A DNA stretch of 64,000 nt. Source: Pedococcus aerophilus (GTDB taxonomy: Bacteria; Actinomycetota; Actinomycetes; Actinomycetales; Dermatophilaceae). The translations under genes and the position numbers were made by a program. Below, piece by piece: positions 44,746-53,854 of the stretch; the first letter of the stretch is position 1; each line of letters opens with the position of its first letter. The DNA is taken from the NCBI RefSeq assembly GCF_039532215.1, contig NZ_BAAARN010000005.1, positions 124,001 through 188,000 on the forward strand, read 5' to 3'. Below the pieces are notes generated by a model. It saw only the letters and a list, made by a program, of their open reading frames with translations, searched no databases and had not been told where the DNA came from.

Positions 44746-44919
44746 TCAGATGCTGGTGGCCGCGCTGTTGAACAGGCCGCGGATGCTGCCACCGAGGGCG
44801 GTGACGGCGACGATGATGACGATGGCGATGAGGGCGACCATGAGGCCGTACTCCACCGCGGTGGCGCCCTCCTCGCGGGTGGCGAAGCGGGTCTGGAGCT
44901 TGGCGACGAACTTGAGCAT
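44746..44919 (-). CDS. Flp-family type IVb pilin (57 aa)
   Basis: A 57-residue prepilin. An 18-residue leader (MLKFVAKLQTRFATREEG) ends at the cleavage site G|ATAVE, followed by YGLMVALIAIVIIVAVTALGG and a short tail SIRGLFNSAATSI. This is the classical Flp pilin layout with Glu at +5. ATG at 44919 with AAAGGAC upstream at 8 nt. Probably the major subunit and the first gene of the leftward tad operon, though the promoter is not obvious. The upstream gap to the divergent operon (about 190 bp) should hold both promoters. Confidence 0.9.
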   Translation of the reverse strand: MLKFVAKLQTRFATREEGATAVEYGLMVALIAIVIIVAVTALGGSIRGLFNSAATSI

Positions 44920-45112
44920 GAGAGTGTCCTTTCGAGACCAACGGGCCGGGGCGGGCGCCCCTGCGAGCAGAAGACTGTCAGCCGGGGTCGACCGCGGTAA
45001 TCGGCTGTCACGTCACGACCCGCTGGCCCCTTCGAGGAATTTCCCTCAACCGTTCGGCTGATGCGGTGAGTCAGTTCCCCGTTCCCCGGCCGGGCCGTCG
45101 AGAATGGCGAGC

Positions 45113-46570
45113 ATGTCCGGCTCCTCCCCTTCCGTGCCCCGTTCGGCGCGCGGTGGCTGGAGCAGGCTCGTCCCGTTGGTCCTGGTGCTGGCGCTGCTGC
45201 CGGTCCTCACGGTGCGGTCGGTCGCCGACCCCAGCCCGTGGCTCCACCTGCGCGTCGGCGACTTCCTCCTGGACGGTGGGCGGTTCGGACAGCCCGATCC
45301 GTGGGCTCCTTTCGCCGCTCACGCCTACGTGCCCACCCAGTGGCTCCCCTCCGTCGTCCTGGCGCAGGGGTACGACCAGTTCGGTGTGGCAGCAGTCGTA
45401 TGGTCCCGGGGAGTCGCCATCGTCGCCCTGGCCGTCGGGGTGCTGTGGCTGACCCGTCAGGTCAGTCGACCCGTGGTCGCCGTTCCGGTCACCGTCGCCG
45501 CCGTCGCCGCGGCGTGGGGTGGCCTGGCCGAGCGCCCCCAGCTGGCGGGCTTCGTCCTGCTCGTGGTCGCCATCGGCGCGTGGTGGCGCACCGGCACGGA
45601 CCACCGGGCACGGTGGTGGCTGGTCCCGCTCACCTGGCTCACCGCCTGCACGCACGGCGTGTGGGTGCTCGGCCTGGTCGTCGGCGGCTTGGTCGTCCTC
45701 GGCCTCGGAGTCGGCCGCGAGGTCACCTGGCCCCAGTGGCGCCGGCTGGCCCTGGTCCTGGTGGCGTCGTTCCTGGCCGCCGGCCTCACCCCGCTGGGTC
45801 CCCGCCTGCTGCTCACCCCCTTCCAGGTCGGGTCCAACGGCCGGGAGTTCGTCTCCGAGTGGTTTCCCTCCTCGGTCCGCAGCCCCGACGTCGCCCTCGC
45901 CCTGGTCATGCTCGGTCTGGTGTATGCCGCGTGGCTGGCCCTGCGGGAGCGCCCGCCGGCCTGGCAGCTGCTGCCCTTCCTGGTGGCGATCGCGTTCATC
46001 CTCACCATGCAGCGCACGGTGGCCGTGGGAGCGTTCCTCGCGGCCCCGCTGCTGGCCGAGCAGGCGGAGAAGCTCGTGGCGAGGCGTCGTCACGAAGTCA
46101 CCGTGCCTTCCGGGTCTGGCAGGCCTCGCGGGCTCGTCGGGCCTTCGCGGCGTGAGGTGGCGAGCTGGGTCGTCGGGCTCGTCCTGGCCGCCCTCGTCGC
46201 CCTCCCCCTGTCCAGCGCCCGTGCCGGCACCGTCCACGCCGTGCCGGTCGGCTTGTCCGAACAGCTGCGCGCCCTGCCCCCGCAGACCCGGATCCTCGCC
46301 GAGGGCGACGTGACCGGCTGGGTGCTCTTCGAGGCACCGCAGACGGTGCCGGTCTTCGACCTGAGGATCGAGTCGTACAGCGGCAGCTACATCACGCGGT
46401 ACATCGACGCCATGCAGGCCCGACCAGGGTGGGGCGACTTCGTCGCCCAAGGTGGCACCCGGGCAGCGCTGCTCCCCGCGCAGTCACCCCTCGGGCTTGC
46501 CCTGGTCGAGCAGCTCGGGTGGTCGGTCGTGGCCATGGCCGACGGCTACCAGCTGCTGGAGGCCTCGTGA
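45113..46570 (+). CDS. Polytopic membrane protein, GT-C-like, unknown
   Basis: A 485-residue membrane protein with about 10-12 hydrophobic segments and a C-terminal extracytoplasmic part of about 100 residues (from TRILAEGDVTGWVLFEAP). The early loop has DPSPWLHLRVGDFLLDGG and PTQWLPSVVL, a pattern shared with the next gene (DTWWHLREGRHIL, ATQWLPESV), and both have LTPLGPRLL in mid-protein. GT-C glycosyltransferases carry acidic residues in the first loop like this; the assignment is inference. GAGAAT 7 nt before the ATG at 45113 may be a leaderless -10. Overlaps the next gene by GTGA. Confidence 0.7.
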   Translation: MSGSSPSVPRSARGGWSRLVPLVLVLALLPVLTVRSVADPSPWLHLRVGDFLLDGGRFGQPDPWAPFAAHAYVPTQWLPSVVLAQGYDQFGVAAVVWSRGVAIVALAVGVLWLTRQVSRPVVAVPVTVAAVAAAWGGLAERPQLAGFVLLVVAIGAWWRTGTDHRARWWLVPLTWLTACTHGVWVLGLVVGGLVVLGLGVGREVTWPQWRRLALVLVASFLAAGLTPLGPRLLLTPFQVGSNGREFVSEWFPSSVRSPDVALALVMLGLVYAAWLALRERPPAWQLLPFLVAIAFILTMQRTVAVGAFLAAPLLAEQAEKLVARRRHEVTVPSGSGRPRGLVGPSRREVASWVVGLVLAALVALPLSSARAGTVHAVPVGLSEQLRALPPQTRILAEGDVTGWVLFEAPQTVPVFDLRIESYSGSYITRYIDAMQARPGWGDFVAQGGTRAALLPAQSPLGLALVEQLGWSVVAMADGYQLLEAS

Positions 46571-47970
46571 GCGCGCTCTCCGCCCGTCTCGGTCAGGTGG
46601 CGTTCGCCGGTGGCTTGCTGGTGGCCATCGCCTGGGGCACCTCGCCGTTCTCGGAGTTCGACACCTGGTGGCACCTGCGCGAGGGGCGCCACATCCTGCA
46701 GACCTGGTCGCTGTCCGGGACCGACCCCTGGGCCTCCTTCGCCGACCGCCCGTATGTCGCCACCCAATGGCTTCCCGAGTCCGTGGCGGCCTGGACCGTC
46801 GACGCCGTAGGGCTCTGGGGAGTCGTCTGGCTCCGGGCGGTGGCCGTCATCGCGCTCTACCTCGTCATCTACCTGCTCTGTCGGCAAGCCGCAGGTCGGT
46901 TGCCCTCCAGCCTGGCGTCGGCCATGGCGGTGCTCGGTGCCGGAGCCAGCCTCAACCCGCGGCCCCAGCTGGTGAGCTTCGTGCTCTTCGCCGTCGTCTA
47001 CCTCGCCTGGTGGCGGTCCATGAAGGACCGACGACTGCGGTGGTGGCTGGTCCCCGTGTTCTGGGTGTGGGGGTGCTGCCACCCCTTGTGGATGTTCGGC
47101 CTGCTCCTGGGGATCGTCATGTCGGTCCTGCTCGCCGTGCGGCCCGAGGACCAACGACCCAATCGCCGGGCCCTGGTCGGCCTCAACCTCGCGTGCGCGG
47201 CGGTGCTCGCGCTGACACCGCTGGGACCACGGCTCCTCACGGTCCCGTTCGACGTGGCGGGCAACGCCTCCTGGATCGCCGAGGAGTGGCGGGCGACCCC
47301 TTTCAACAACGTCTTCGCCTACGTGACGCTGGGGATGCTCGTCACCACAGCCCTGCTCTGGCCCCGCCGGCCGGCGTCCCGCCCCCTGTGGCAGTACGTG
47401 GTCCTGGCGCTCGCAACCGGCATGGGCCTGTGGATGTGGCGCCTCGTGCCGCTGGCGTGCGTCCTCGCCGCTCCGCTGTTCGCCTCAGCCCTCCAGGACG
47501 TCCTCGGCCGTGCCATCGAGCCCGGCGGGAGACGCGAGCGGCGCGCGGTGGTGGTGGCCGGCGTCCTGGCCATGGTGCTGGCCGGCGCTATCGCCGCCGG
47601 GCCCAAGGGAGCGGCAGCCCAGACCTATCCGGGGAGGATCGGCGCCATCGGCTCCCACCTCGCAGACCTGCCGGACGGCACCGTCGTGCTCAACGACTTC
47701 GGCATCAGCGGCTGGCTGCTCTGGGCCCACCCCGAGCTCCGGCCGGTCGTCGACCTGCGGGTGGAGATCTACTCGGCCGACTACCTGCGCAGCTACATCC
47801 GCACCGAACAGGTGCGCCCCGGGTGGCAGGAGTACGTGCGTGACGTCCACCCGGGCGCGGCACTCGTCGCCAGCGACTCCGCCCTCGGTGACGCGCTCGT
47901 CCACCGACTCGGTTGGCGCGAAGTCGCCTCCACGCCTGACTTCCTCCTCCTCGTCCCGGGTGACCAGTGA
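46567..47970 (+). CDS. Polytopic membrane protein, paralogue of the preceding gene
   Basis: A 467-residue membrane protein with about 10-12 hydrophobic segments, plainly paralogous to the gene at 45113: shared WHLR, TQWLP, LTPLGPRLL, DLRVEIYSADYLRSYI versus DLRIESYSGSYITRYI, and RPGWQEYV versus RPGWGDFV. The first loop again has Asp-Thr-Trp-Trp. The soluble C-terminal domain (about 370-467) is conserved between the two, suggesting a common reaction. The GTG at 46567 overlaps the preceding stop; an upstream ATG at 46429 would run inside the first gene. It overlaps the third gene of the operon by GTGA. Confidence 0.72.
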   Translation: MSALSARLGQVAFAGGLLVAIAWGTSPFSEFDTWWHLREGRHILQTWSLSGTDPWASFADRPYVATQWLPESVAAWTVDAVGLWGVVWLRAVAVIALYLVIYLLCRQAAGRLPSSLASAMAVLGAGASLNPRPQLVSFVLFAVVYLAWWRSMKDRRLRWWLVPVFWVWGCCHPLWMFGLLLGIVMSVLLAVRPEDQRPNRRALVGLNLACAAVLALTPLGPRLLTVPFDVAGNASWIAEEWRATPFNNVFAYVTLGMLVTTALLWPRRPASRPLWQYVVLALATGMGLWMWRLVPLACVLAAPLFASALQDVLGRAIEPGGRRERRAVVVAGVLAMVLAGAIAAGPKGAAAQTYPGRIGAIGSHLADLPDGTVVLNDFGISGWLLWAHPELRPVVDLRVEIYSADYLRSYIRTEQVRPGWQEYVRDVHPGAALVASDSALGDALVHRLGWREVASTPDFLLLVPGDQ

Positions 47971-49262
47971 GGCCGACTCTCCCAGGAGCACCCACCGGAC
48001 CTGCCGGCGGACCTGGCGCCCCTGCACTGGACCGGGCACCGGGCACCGCGAGTCGGCTGCTCCGCGTCGGCCGCGAGCTGGCCGCACCACTGGGCATCTA
48101 CGTCGCCACCCGTGCCATCGCCGCGGTGTTCATCCTGGTCACGGCACCCGGTCGCACGGTCGTCATCGAGGAGCTGAACGGATACCACTCAGCCGTGCAG
48201 ACGACCCTTCCCGCCGACTACGGCACGATCGTGACGTCGTGGGACGGGCAGTGGTACTGGGACATCGTCCTCAACGGGTACCCCGACCGCGTCGTCGACG
48301 CAGCGGGTCACCCCGTCCAGAGCGCCCTGGCGTTCTTCCCGCTCTATCCGACGCTCGTCGAAGCCGTCATGGCCCTCACGGGCCTCGGCTTCGAGGTCGC
48401 GGCCCCTCTCACCAGTCTCCTGCTCGGAGCAGCAGCGGTGGCGGTGGTCTTCCGCCTCGTGGAGCAGAGCCTCGACCGCAGACGCGCTTTGGCCGCCGTG
48501 GCGATGCTCTGCTGCTTCATCTCCGCACCGGTGCTGCAGATCGCGTACACGGAGAGCCTTGCCCTGCTGCTGGTCGCCACCGGGCTGCTGCTCCTGCGCC
48601 GCCGCCGCTACTGGTTGGCCGCCGCGGCCATCCTGCTCCTCGGCCTGACCCGGAACATCGCCCTGACCTTTCTGCCCGTGGTGCTCGTGCACTGGCTGGT
48701 CCGCGAGCACCACCACCGTGCCGGGTCCGAGAACAGGCCGCCACGTGCGGCGCTCGGCGTGCTGGCCGTCGTCCCCCTGGTGGCGACAGCCCTGTGGCCG
48801 ACGATCGCGGGGGTGCTCAGCGGCCGGGCGGATGCCTACCTGACGACGATCCAGGCGTGGCCCGGTTTCACGGGCTCGGCCCTGCGCCCACCCTGGGCCG
48901 CGGCCATGACCGGTGGCGGGCCGACCTCGTGGATCGCGGCCGCGGCCCTCCTCGGGCTCCTGCTGGCCCTCATGTCGACCCAGGCCGTGCGCGCCTGGGG
49001 GCCAGAGCTCTGGGCGTGGACCGCTGCGGTCATCGGGTTCGTCCTCCTCACCACGAGCGCGACCACCAGCCTGGCCCGCTACCTACTGCTCGCCTTCCCA
49101 CTGGGACTGGTCCTGATGCCGGACACGGACGGTCGCGGGCTGCGCCGGGTCCAGAACCTCGTCGTGGCCCTCGCCTGCATCGTCGGGCTGGTCCTGCAGT
49201 TCATCTGGGTGGACAGCATCCTCGTGTTCGCAGGCCCCGACGGTGGTCTCGGCTTCCCCTGA
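47967..49262 (+). CDS. PIG-V-like mannosyltransferase family membrane protein
   Basis: A 431-residue membrane protein with about 9-10 hydrophobic segments. The first extracytoplasmic loop has SWDGQWYWDIVLNGYP and, shortly after, ALAFFPLYPTLVEAV, a combination typical of PIG-V/GT-C mannosyltransferases, in which the Asp is catalytic. QIAYTESLALLL and GLTRNIALTFLP are further family-like blocks. It would use a polyprenyl-phosphate sugar. The GTG at 47967 overlaps the upstream stop; it ends the three-gene operon divergent from the pilin genes. Protein or pilus glycosylation is a possible role. Confidence 0.75.
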   Translation: MRPTLPGAPTGPAGGPGAPALDRAPGTASRLLRVGRELAAPLGIYVATRAIAAVFILVTAPGRTVVIEELNGYHSAVQTTLPADYGTIVTSWDGQWYWDIVLNGYPDRVVDAAGHPVQSALAFFPLYPTLVEAVMALTGLGFEVAAPLTSLLLGAAAVAVVFRLVEQSLDRRRALAAVAMLCCFISAPVLQIAYTESLALLLVATGLLLLRRRRYWLAAAAILLLGLTRNIALTFLPVVLVHWLVREHHHRAGSENRPPRAALGVLAVVPLVATALWPTIAGVLSGRADAYLTTIQAWPGFTGSALRPPWAAAMTGGGPTSWIAAAALLGLLLALMSTQAVRAWGPELWAWTAAVIGFVLLTTSATTSLARYLLLAFPLGLVLMPDTDGRGLRRVQNLVVALACIVGLVLQFIWVDSILVFAGPDGGLGFP

Positions 49263-49301
49263 CCGAGTCCGCCCGGCAGCCACCGGACCGACCGATCGCG
49301 G

Positions 49302-51071
49302 TCAGCGAGCAGCGACGAGGAGGTCGGTGCCCTCACCCACGCGCTGCCAGCGGCTGCCGGCCCGCAGCAGCACCTGGCGGTCGTCGGTCGTGACGACGAG
49401 GCCGCGCTCACCGTTGATCGTCGTGATGGTCCGTGCCCCCGAGATCTCCGGTCCGGCGGTGATCTGGCCACCGAGCGGCACCGTCCACGGACGGAGCACC
49501 TGCGTGGAGTTGCGCCGGCCCAGCACGACGAGCGTCGCGTCGTCGACCCAGACGACGTCACGCATCAGCGTCAGGGTCGGGGCCAGGCTGAGCGGCGGCG
49601 CCAGGGACGCCGGAACGCCCCCGGTCTGACGGACCACGCCCGTCACGTCGAGACGCGGCCCCTTGCCCGCCTCGGTGGTGCTCACGACGGCCAGTCGCTG
49701 GCCGTCCGGCGACACCCGGAGACTGACGACCCGACGACCTTCCAACCACGGCGCCGACAACGCCCGCGGTCCCGACTTCGCCGCATCCGCCGGGTCCGCG
49801 GCTGTGTTCACCACCCACACCCGGGTGAGGTCGCCGTCCCGTCCGGCGACCCAGAGGATGTCCTGCGTGTCGTAGGTCGGGCGCGTCAGCTGGGAGCCGA
49901 AGGTCAGCACCTGCACCTGGGTCTTGCCCCGCCACCGTGCCAGCTGGGCCCGGTCGCCACCCACTGCCGCGACCTCGCTCCCGGTGCGCGACAGCGCGGG
50001 GTACGCCCACCCCGGCTGAAGCGTCGGCAGCGCTGCCGCCTGGGGCGGAGCCGGTCGGCCGCCGGGGTCGCCGACCTCCTCCGGACGCACCGGCACAAGG
50101 GTCGTGCCGATCCGCAGGAGCGGCTTGACCTCGGGCTCGCTCGGGGTGCCGAACCCGAGGGTGGACAGCGAGTCCAGCGCTCCCTCGACCCCGGGCACCC
50201 GCAGGTCGGCGCCCTCGAGCTGCAGCGCGACACGGTCCACGCCGGGCGCCTGGCTGACGGTCGCGAGGAACTGTGCTCCGAGGTTCTGGCGCTGGCCGGG
50301 GTCCGCGGCCAACCTCGTCGCGGTGAGGTCGACGGTGGCCGTGCCGGAGTCGATGGTGACGGCGTCGACGGCCAGCCGGGTGCCGGCGGGGACGTCGCTG
50401 CGGACGGCACCACGGAGGTACTCCGGTGCCCCCGACAGCAGCGAGCGCGCCAGCCGCGTCGCGAGGCCGGTGCCGAGCGGCAGCCAGCGGACGTCGGGCA
50501 CGAGCCGACGCTGGCTCGCGGAGAGGAAGTAGATGCGGAACGGGTCGTAGAGGCGCAGGAAGTCGGAGTTGCTCAGCCACGTCCCGAAGTTCTCCGGGAG
50601 CTTGGTGATGCGCCACTCCCCCTCGCGCTGGACCACTTGGAAGTCCACCTCGACGGTGCTGTTGGCCGGCAGCTCTTGGTACCGGCCGGTGCCGTCGACG
50701 CGAGCCGTGGCGGTGGCCTTGGCCCGGACGTCGCCTCCGTCCGCCTCACTGATGTCGAGGACGGATTCGTTGCCGAAGACCACCACGGAGGTGTCGGGCC
50801 GCCACCCCGCCGCCGCGTCAGGCGTGAGGTAGGAACGGGCGACCTGGAACTGGTCGTCGCTGGCCGCTGCCGCCCGGATGAATCCCTCCACGACCTCCTG
50901 GGGCGACGCCCCGGGGCGGATCGGGTTGGCCTCGACGCGGATCTCGTTCTCCTGCACCGATCCCACCTCGAGACCGGGCTGGATGGCCGACTCCGTCGAC
51001 AGCCCACCGCCGCACGCCGACACCAGGGTCAGCGCCGCGGCGCCGAGCGCCGCGGCAGCCCGGCGCCTCAT
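49302..51071 (-). CDS. lpqB: Lipoprotein LpqB (GerMN domain)
   Basis: A 589-residue lipoprotein. The signal peptide ends with the lipobox VSAC (Cys about residue 20). VEGFIRAAAASDDQFQVARSYLT opens the mature region, a GerMN domain spans about 190-310 (LARSLLSGAPEYLRGAVRSDVPAGTRL), and a beta-propeller-like C-terminal half ends the protein. LpqB binds the extracellular part of MtrB and modulates MtrAB signalling in actinobacteria. It overlaps mtrB by ATGA, giving the conserved mtrA-mtrB-lpqB operon. Confidence 0.93.
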   Translation of the reverse strand: MRRRAAAALGAAALTLVSACGGGLSTESAIQPGLEVGSVQENEIRVEANPIRPGASPQEVVEGFIRAAAASDDQFQVARSYLTPDAAAGWRPDTSVVVFGNESVLDISEADGGDVRAKATATARVDGTGRYQELPANSTVEVDFQVVQREGEWRITKLPENFGTWLSNSDFLRLYDPFRIYFLSASQRRLVPDVRWLPLGTGLATRLARSLLSGAPEYLRGAVRSDVPAGTRLAVDAVTIDSGTATVDLTATRLAADPGQRQNLGAQFLATVSQAPGVDRVALQLEGADLRVPGVEGALDSLSTLGFGTPSEPEVKPLLRIGTTLVPVRPEEVGDPGGRPAPPQAAALPTLQPGWAYPALSRTGSEVAAVGGDRAQLARWRGKTQVQVLTFGSQLTRPTYDTQDILWVAGRDGDLTRVWVVNTAADPADAAKSGPRALSAPWLEGRRVVSLRVSPDGQRLAVVSTTEAGKGPRLDVTGVVRQTGGVPASLAPPLSLAPTLTLMRDVVWVDDATLVVLGRRNSTQVLRPWTVPLGGQITAGPEISGARTITTINGERGLVVTTDDRQVLLRAGSRWQRVGEGTDLLVAAR

Positions 51072-52867
51072 CGGGGCCTCCCCGGTGTCGCGGGGGTATG
51101 GAGCGTGGTGTCCCGTGGGGGCGCGGACCGGCCCGTGGACGGGTTCTGGGCATCGGTGTCGCTCGCCTCGCGCGCCGTCCGTCGCTGGGACGTGGGGACG
51201 TCGTCGGGACGCAGGGACAGGGGTGCCTCACCGATCGGCTCGCCGTAGGTCCTCGGCAGGGTCAGGCGGAAGCAGGAGCCCTGCCCCGGCTCGCCCCAGG
51301 CCTGCAACCAGCCGTCGTGCAGACGGGCGTCTTCCAGGGAGATGGCCAGACCCAGGCCGGTCCCACCAGTGGTCCGGGCCCTGGCCGGGTCGGCCCGCCA
51401 GAACCGGTTGAAGACCAGCGCCGCCTCGCCCGGGCGGAGGCCGACGCCGTGGTCGCGGACCGCGACGGCGACGGCGGTCTCGTTGCCCTCGATGGCGATC
51501 TCGACCGGCCGACCCTCACCGTGCTCCACGGCGTTGACGACGAGGTTGCGCAGGATGCGTTCGACCCGGCGCGGATCCATCTCGGCCTGGCACGAGCCCT
51601 TGGCTGTGACGGTGATGGTGCTCCCCCAGCGTTCGGCCAGGGGCTGGGCGGACTGCACGGCGCGGGCCACGGTGTCCCGAAGGTCGACCAGGTCCACGTC
51701 GAGCGCAGCGGCACCGGCGTCGAACCTGCTGATCTCGAGCAGGTCGGCGAGCAGCTCCTCGAACCGGTCGAGCTCGTTGTGCAGCAGCTCGGCGGACCGC
51801 GAGACGGTCGGGTCGAAGTCCCGTCGCGAGTCGTGGATCAGGTCGGCGGCCATCCGGATCGTCGTGAGCGGGGTGCGCAGCTCGTGCGAGACGTCGGAGA
51901 CGAAGCGCTGCTGCACCCTCGAGAGGCCCTCGAGCTGGCGGATCTGGGTCTGGAGGCTGTCGGCCATCTCGTTGAAGGACTTGGCGAGTCGGGCCAGGTC
52001 GTCCTCGCCGCGAGCACGCATGCGCTCGTTGAGCCGCCCCGACGAGAGGCGTTCGGCGACCATGGCGGCCCGTCGGACCGGGCTGACGACCTGGCGGGTG
52101 ACGACGTAGGCGATCGCCCCGACGAGCGCGACCAGCGCGAACCCACCGATCGCGAAGGTGCGGGTGATCAGGTCCAGGGTGGCCTGCTCGCGCTGGAGAG
52201 GGAACACGACGTAGAGGTCGTAGTTGCCCGCGAGGGGCACCTGCACCTGGGACCCGACCAGGACCGCGGGAACGGCCTGCCCGGTCTGCGGGTCGTTGAC
52301 GCCGACGAGGGTCACCTGCTGGCGGCTGGGGTCCTGCCGCACCGCCTCTCTGAGGTCGTCGGGGATGCTCGACAAGCCGATGCGCCCGCTGAGGACGGTC
52401 TGGACGGTGGCGTCGGACGTGTTGCCGAGGCTGCGGGCGAAGACGAGGTAGCGCTCGTTGTCACCCCCGAGGGCGGCCGCACCGCCGATGACGTCCTGGG
52501 AGAGCACGTCGAGGTCGCTGGAGCTGGTCCGGTCGCTGTCGTCGAAGCGCTTCTGCACCACCTCGGTCAGTCGCGAGGTCTCCAGCTGGGCCGACCTGAT
52601 GCGGTCCTGCTCCAGGCCGTCCGAGATGGACGAGTAGAGGTAGGACCCGAGCCCGAGGACGACGAGGAGGCCGAGCAGCATGGTGGTGCTGACGACGCGG
52701 AACTGCAGCGAGCGCCGCCACGCGTGCACGACCCAGCGCAGCGCCATACCGGCCCAACGTCGGACGTGGACGGCGAGGGGACGCAGCGAACGCACGTGGA
52801 CCGCCCGGCGGTCGGAGGGCCGCGGGGGCGGCGTCCGGTCGGGGCCGCGGTCGGCCGGGTCCGACAT
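51068..52867 (-). CDS. mtrB: Sensor histidine kinase MtrB
   Basis: A 599-residue kinase. Two transmembrane helices (about 58-78 and 234-258) flank an extracellular domain of about 155 residues, then HAMP (about 258-310), HisKA with FVSDVSHELRTPLTTIRMAADL (about residue 328), and HATPase_c with N box RNLVVNAVEHGEG, G1 VRDHGVGL and G2 GGTGLGL. The N-terminal cytoplasmic tail is rich in Arg and the C-terminus has a long unstructured extension. It acts in cell division and osmotic or wall-stress control with MtrA. Start 2 bp after the mtrA stop. Confidence 0.95.
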   Translation of the reverse strand: MSDPADRGPDRTPPPRPSDRRAVHVRSLRPLAVHVRRWAGMALRWVVHAWRRSLQFRVVSTTMLLGLLVVLGLGSYLYSSISDGLEQDRIRSAQLETSRLTEVVQKRFDDSDRTSSSDLDVLSQDVIGGAAALGGDNERYLVFARSLGNTSDATVQTVLSGRIGLSSIPDDLREAVRQDPSRQQVTLVGVNDPQTGQAVPAVLVGSQVQVPLAGNYDLYVVFPLQREQATLDLITRTFAIGGFALVALVGAIAYVVTRQVVSPVRRAAMVAERLSSGRLNERMRARGEDDLARLAKSFNEMADSLQTQIRQLEGLSRVQQRFVSDVSHELRTPLTTIRMAADLIHDSRRDFDPTVSRSAELLHNELDRFEELLADLLEISRFDAGAAALDVDLVDLRDTVARAVQSAQPLAERWGSTITVTAKGSCQAEMDPRRVERILRNLVVNAVEHGEGRPVEIAIEGNETAVAVAVRDHGVGLRPGEAALVFNRFWRADPARARTTGGTGLGLAISLEDARLHDGWLQAWGEPGQGSCFRLTLPRTYGEPIGEAPLSLRPDDVPTSQRRTAREASDTDAQNPSTGRSAPPRDTTLHTPATPGRPR

Positions 52868-52869
52868 CG

Positions 52870-53547
52870 TCAGCTCGGACCGGCCTTGTAGCCGACGCCT
52901 CGGACGGTGACGACGATCTCGGGGTGCTCGGGGTCGTGCTCGATCTTGGAGCGCAGGCGCTGCACGTGGACGTTGACCAAGCGGGTGTCGCCTGCGTGGC
53001 GGTAGCCCCAGACCTGCTCCAGCAACACCTCACGGGTGAAGACCTGCCACGGCTTGCGGGCCAGGGCGACGAGGAGGTCGAATTCCAGCGGCGTCAGCGA
53101 GAGCGGCTCGTTGGCGCGCTTGACCGAGTGGCCGGCGACGTCGATGACGAGGTCACCGATCTCGAGGCTCTCGGGTTCGGGCTCGTCGCCGCGGCGCAGC
53201 CGCGCACGGACGCGGGCGATGAGCTCCTGGGGCTTGAACGGCTTGACGACGTAGTCGTCGGCGCCGGACTCGAGACCGACGACGACGTCGACGGTGTCGG
53301 TGCGGGCGGTGAGCATGACGATCGGGACGCCCGACTCGGCGCGGATGCGTCGGCAGACCTCCATGCCGTCCAGGCCGGGAAGCATGACGTCGAGCAGCAC
53401 GAGGTCGGGCTTGCTGTCGCGGAAGGCCGCGACGGCGTTGCCGCCGTCGGCGACGTGCGAGACGTCCAGGCCCTCGTTGCGCAGCACGATGCCCAACATC
53501 TCCGCCAGCGCCAGATCGTCATCGACGATGAGCACGCGACCCTTCAC
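52870..53547 (-). CDS. mtrA: Response regulator MtrA
   Basis: A 225-residue OmpR-family regulator, close in length to the mycobacterial protein. The receiver has VLIVDDDLALAEMLG, phosphoacceptor in VLLDVMLPGLDG, LTART and the Lys in YVVKPFKPQE. The winged helix ends DTRLVNVHVQRLRSKIE and VVTVRGVGYKAG. The GTG at 53547 gives the canonical VKGRVLIVDDD N-terminus with AGAGGA upstream; the frame stays open well upstream but those residues are unconserved. MtrA is an essential regulator of cell-wall and division genes in many actinobacteria. Confidence 0.96.
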   Translation of the reverse strand: MKGRVLIVDDDLALAEMLGIVLRNEGLDVSHVADGGNAVAAFRDSKPDLVLLDVMLPGLDGMEVCRRIRAESGVPIVMLTARTDTVDVVVGLESGADDYVVKPFKPQELIARVRARLRRGDEPEPESLEIGDLVIDVAGHSVKRANEPLSLTPLEFDLLVALARKPWQVFTREVLLEQVWGYRHAGDTRLVNVHVQRLRSKIEHDPEHPEIVVTVRGVGYKAGPS

Positions 53548-53851
53548 TGCGTCAGTCCTCTCCCAACGGCGAGCAAACATTTCCCCCTGCGAATCATCAC
53601 ACACGGCCCTTGCCCGGGTCCGGGAGACGTGCGGGACGTCGCTCATCCCTTTGACGGTTCCGTCCCTGCGAGGGGGACCGCACACTGGCATCGCCGGTCT
53701 CCCGGCGACCGACAGCAGGGACTGGTGGGCATCAGCCTTACGCGGGGCTCCCCTGTCCGTTTGGACGATTCCGCAGGTGTCGTTCGGACCCGACACTGAG
53801 GTGCTGGGACCCGCATCGGCGGAGCCACGGAGCGAACCGCAGGAGCACACC
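53548..53851. promoter_or_regulatory. Divergent mtrA / tadE upstream region
   Basis: About 300 bp between divergent genes with no convincing coding frame or RNA gene. It should carry both promoters. TTTGACGG near 53651 and short GTTCGGA-type words are visible, but I cannot fix -10 boxes with confidence. An AGGAG ribosome-binding site at 53841-53845 serves the rightward tadE-like gene. Confidence 0.4.
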
Positions 53852-53854
53852 GTG

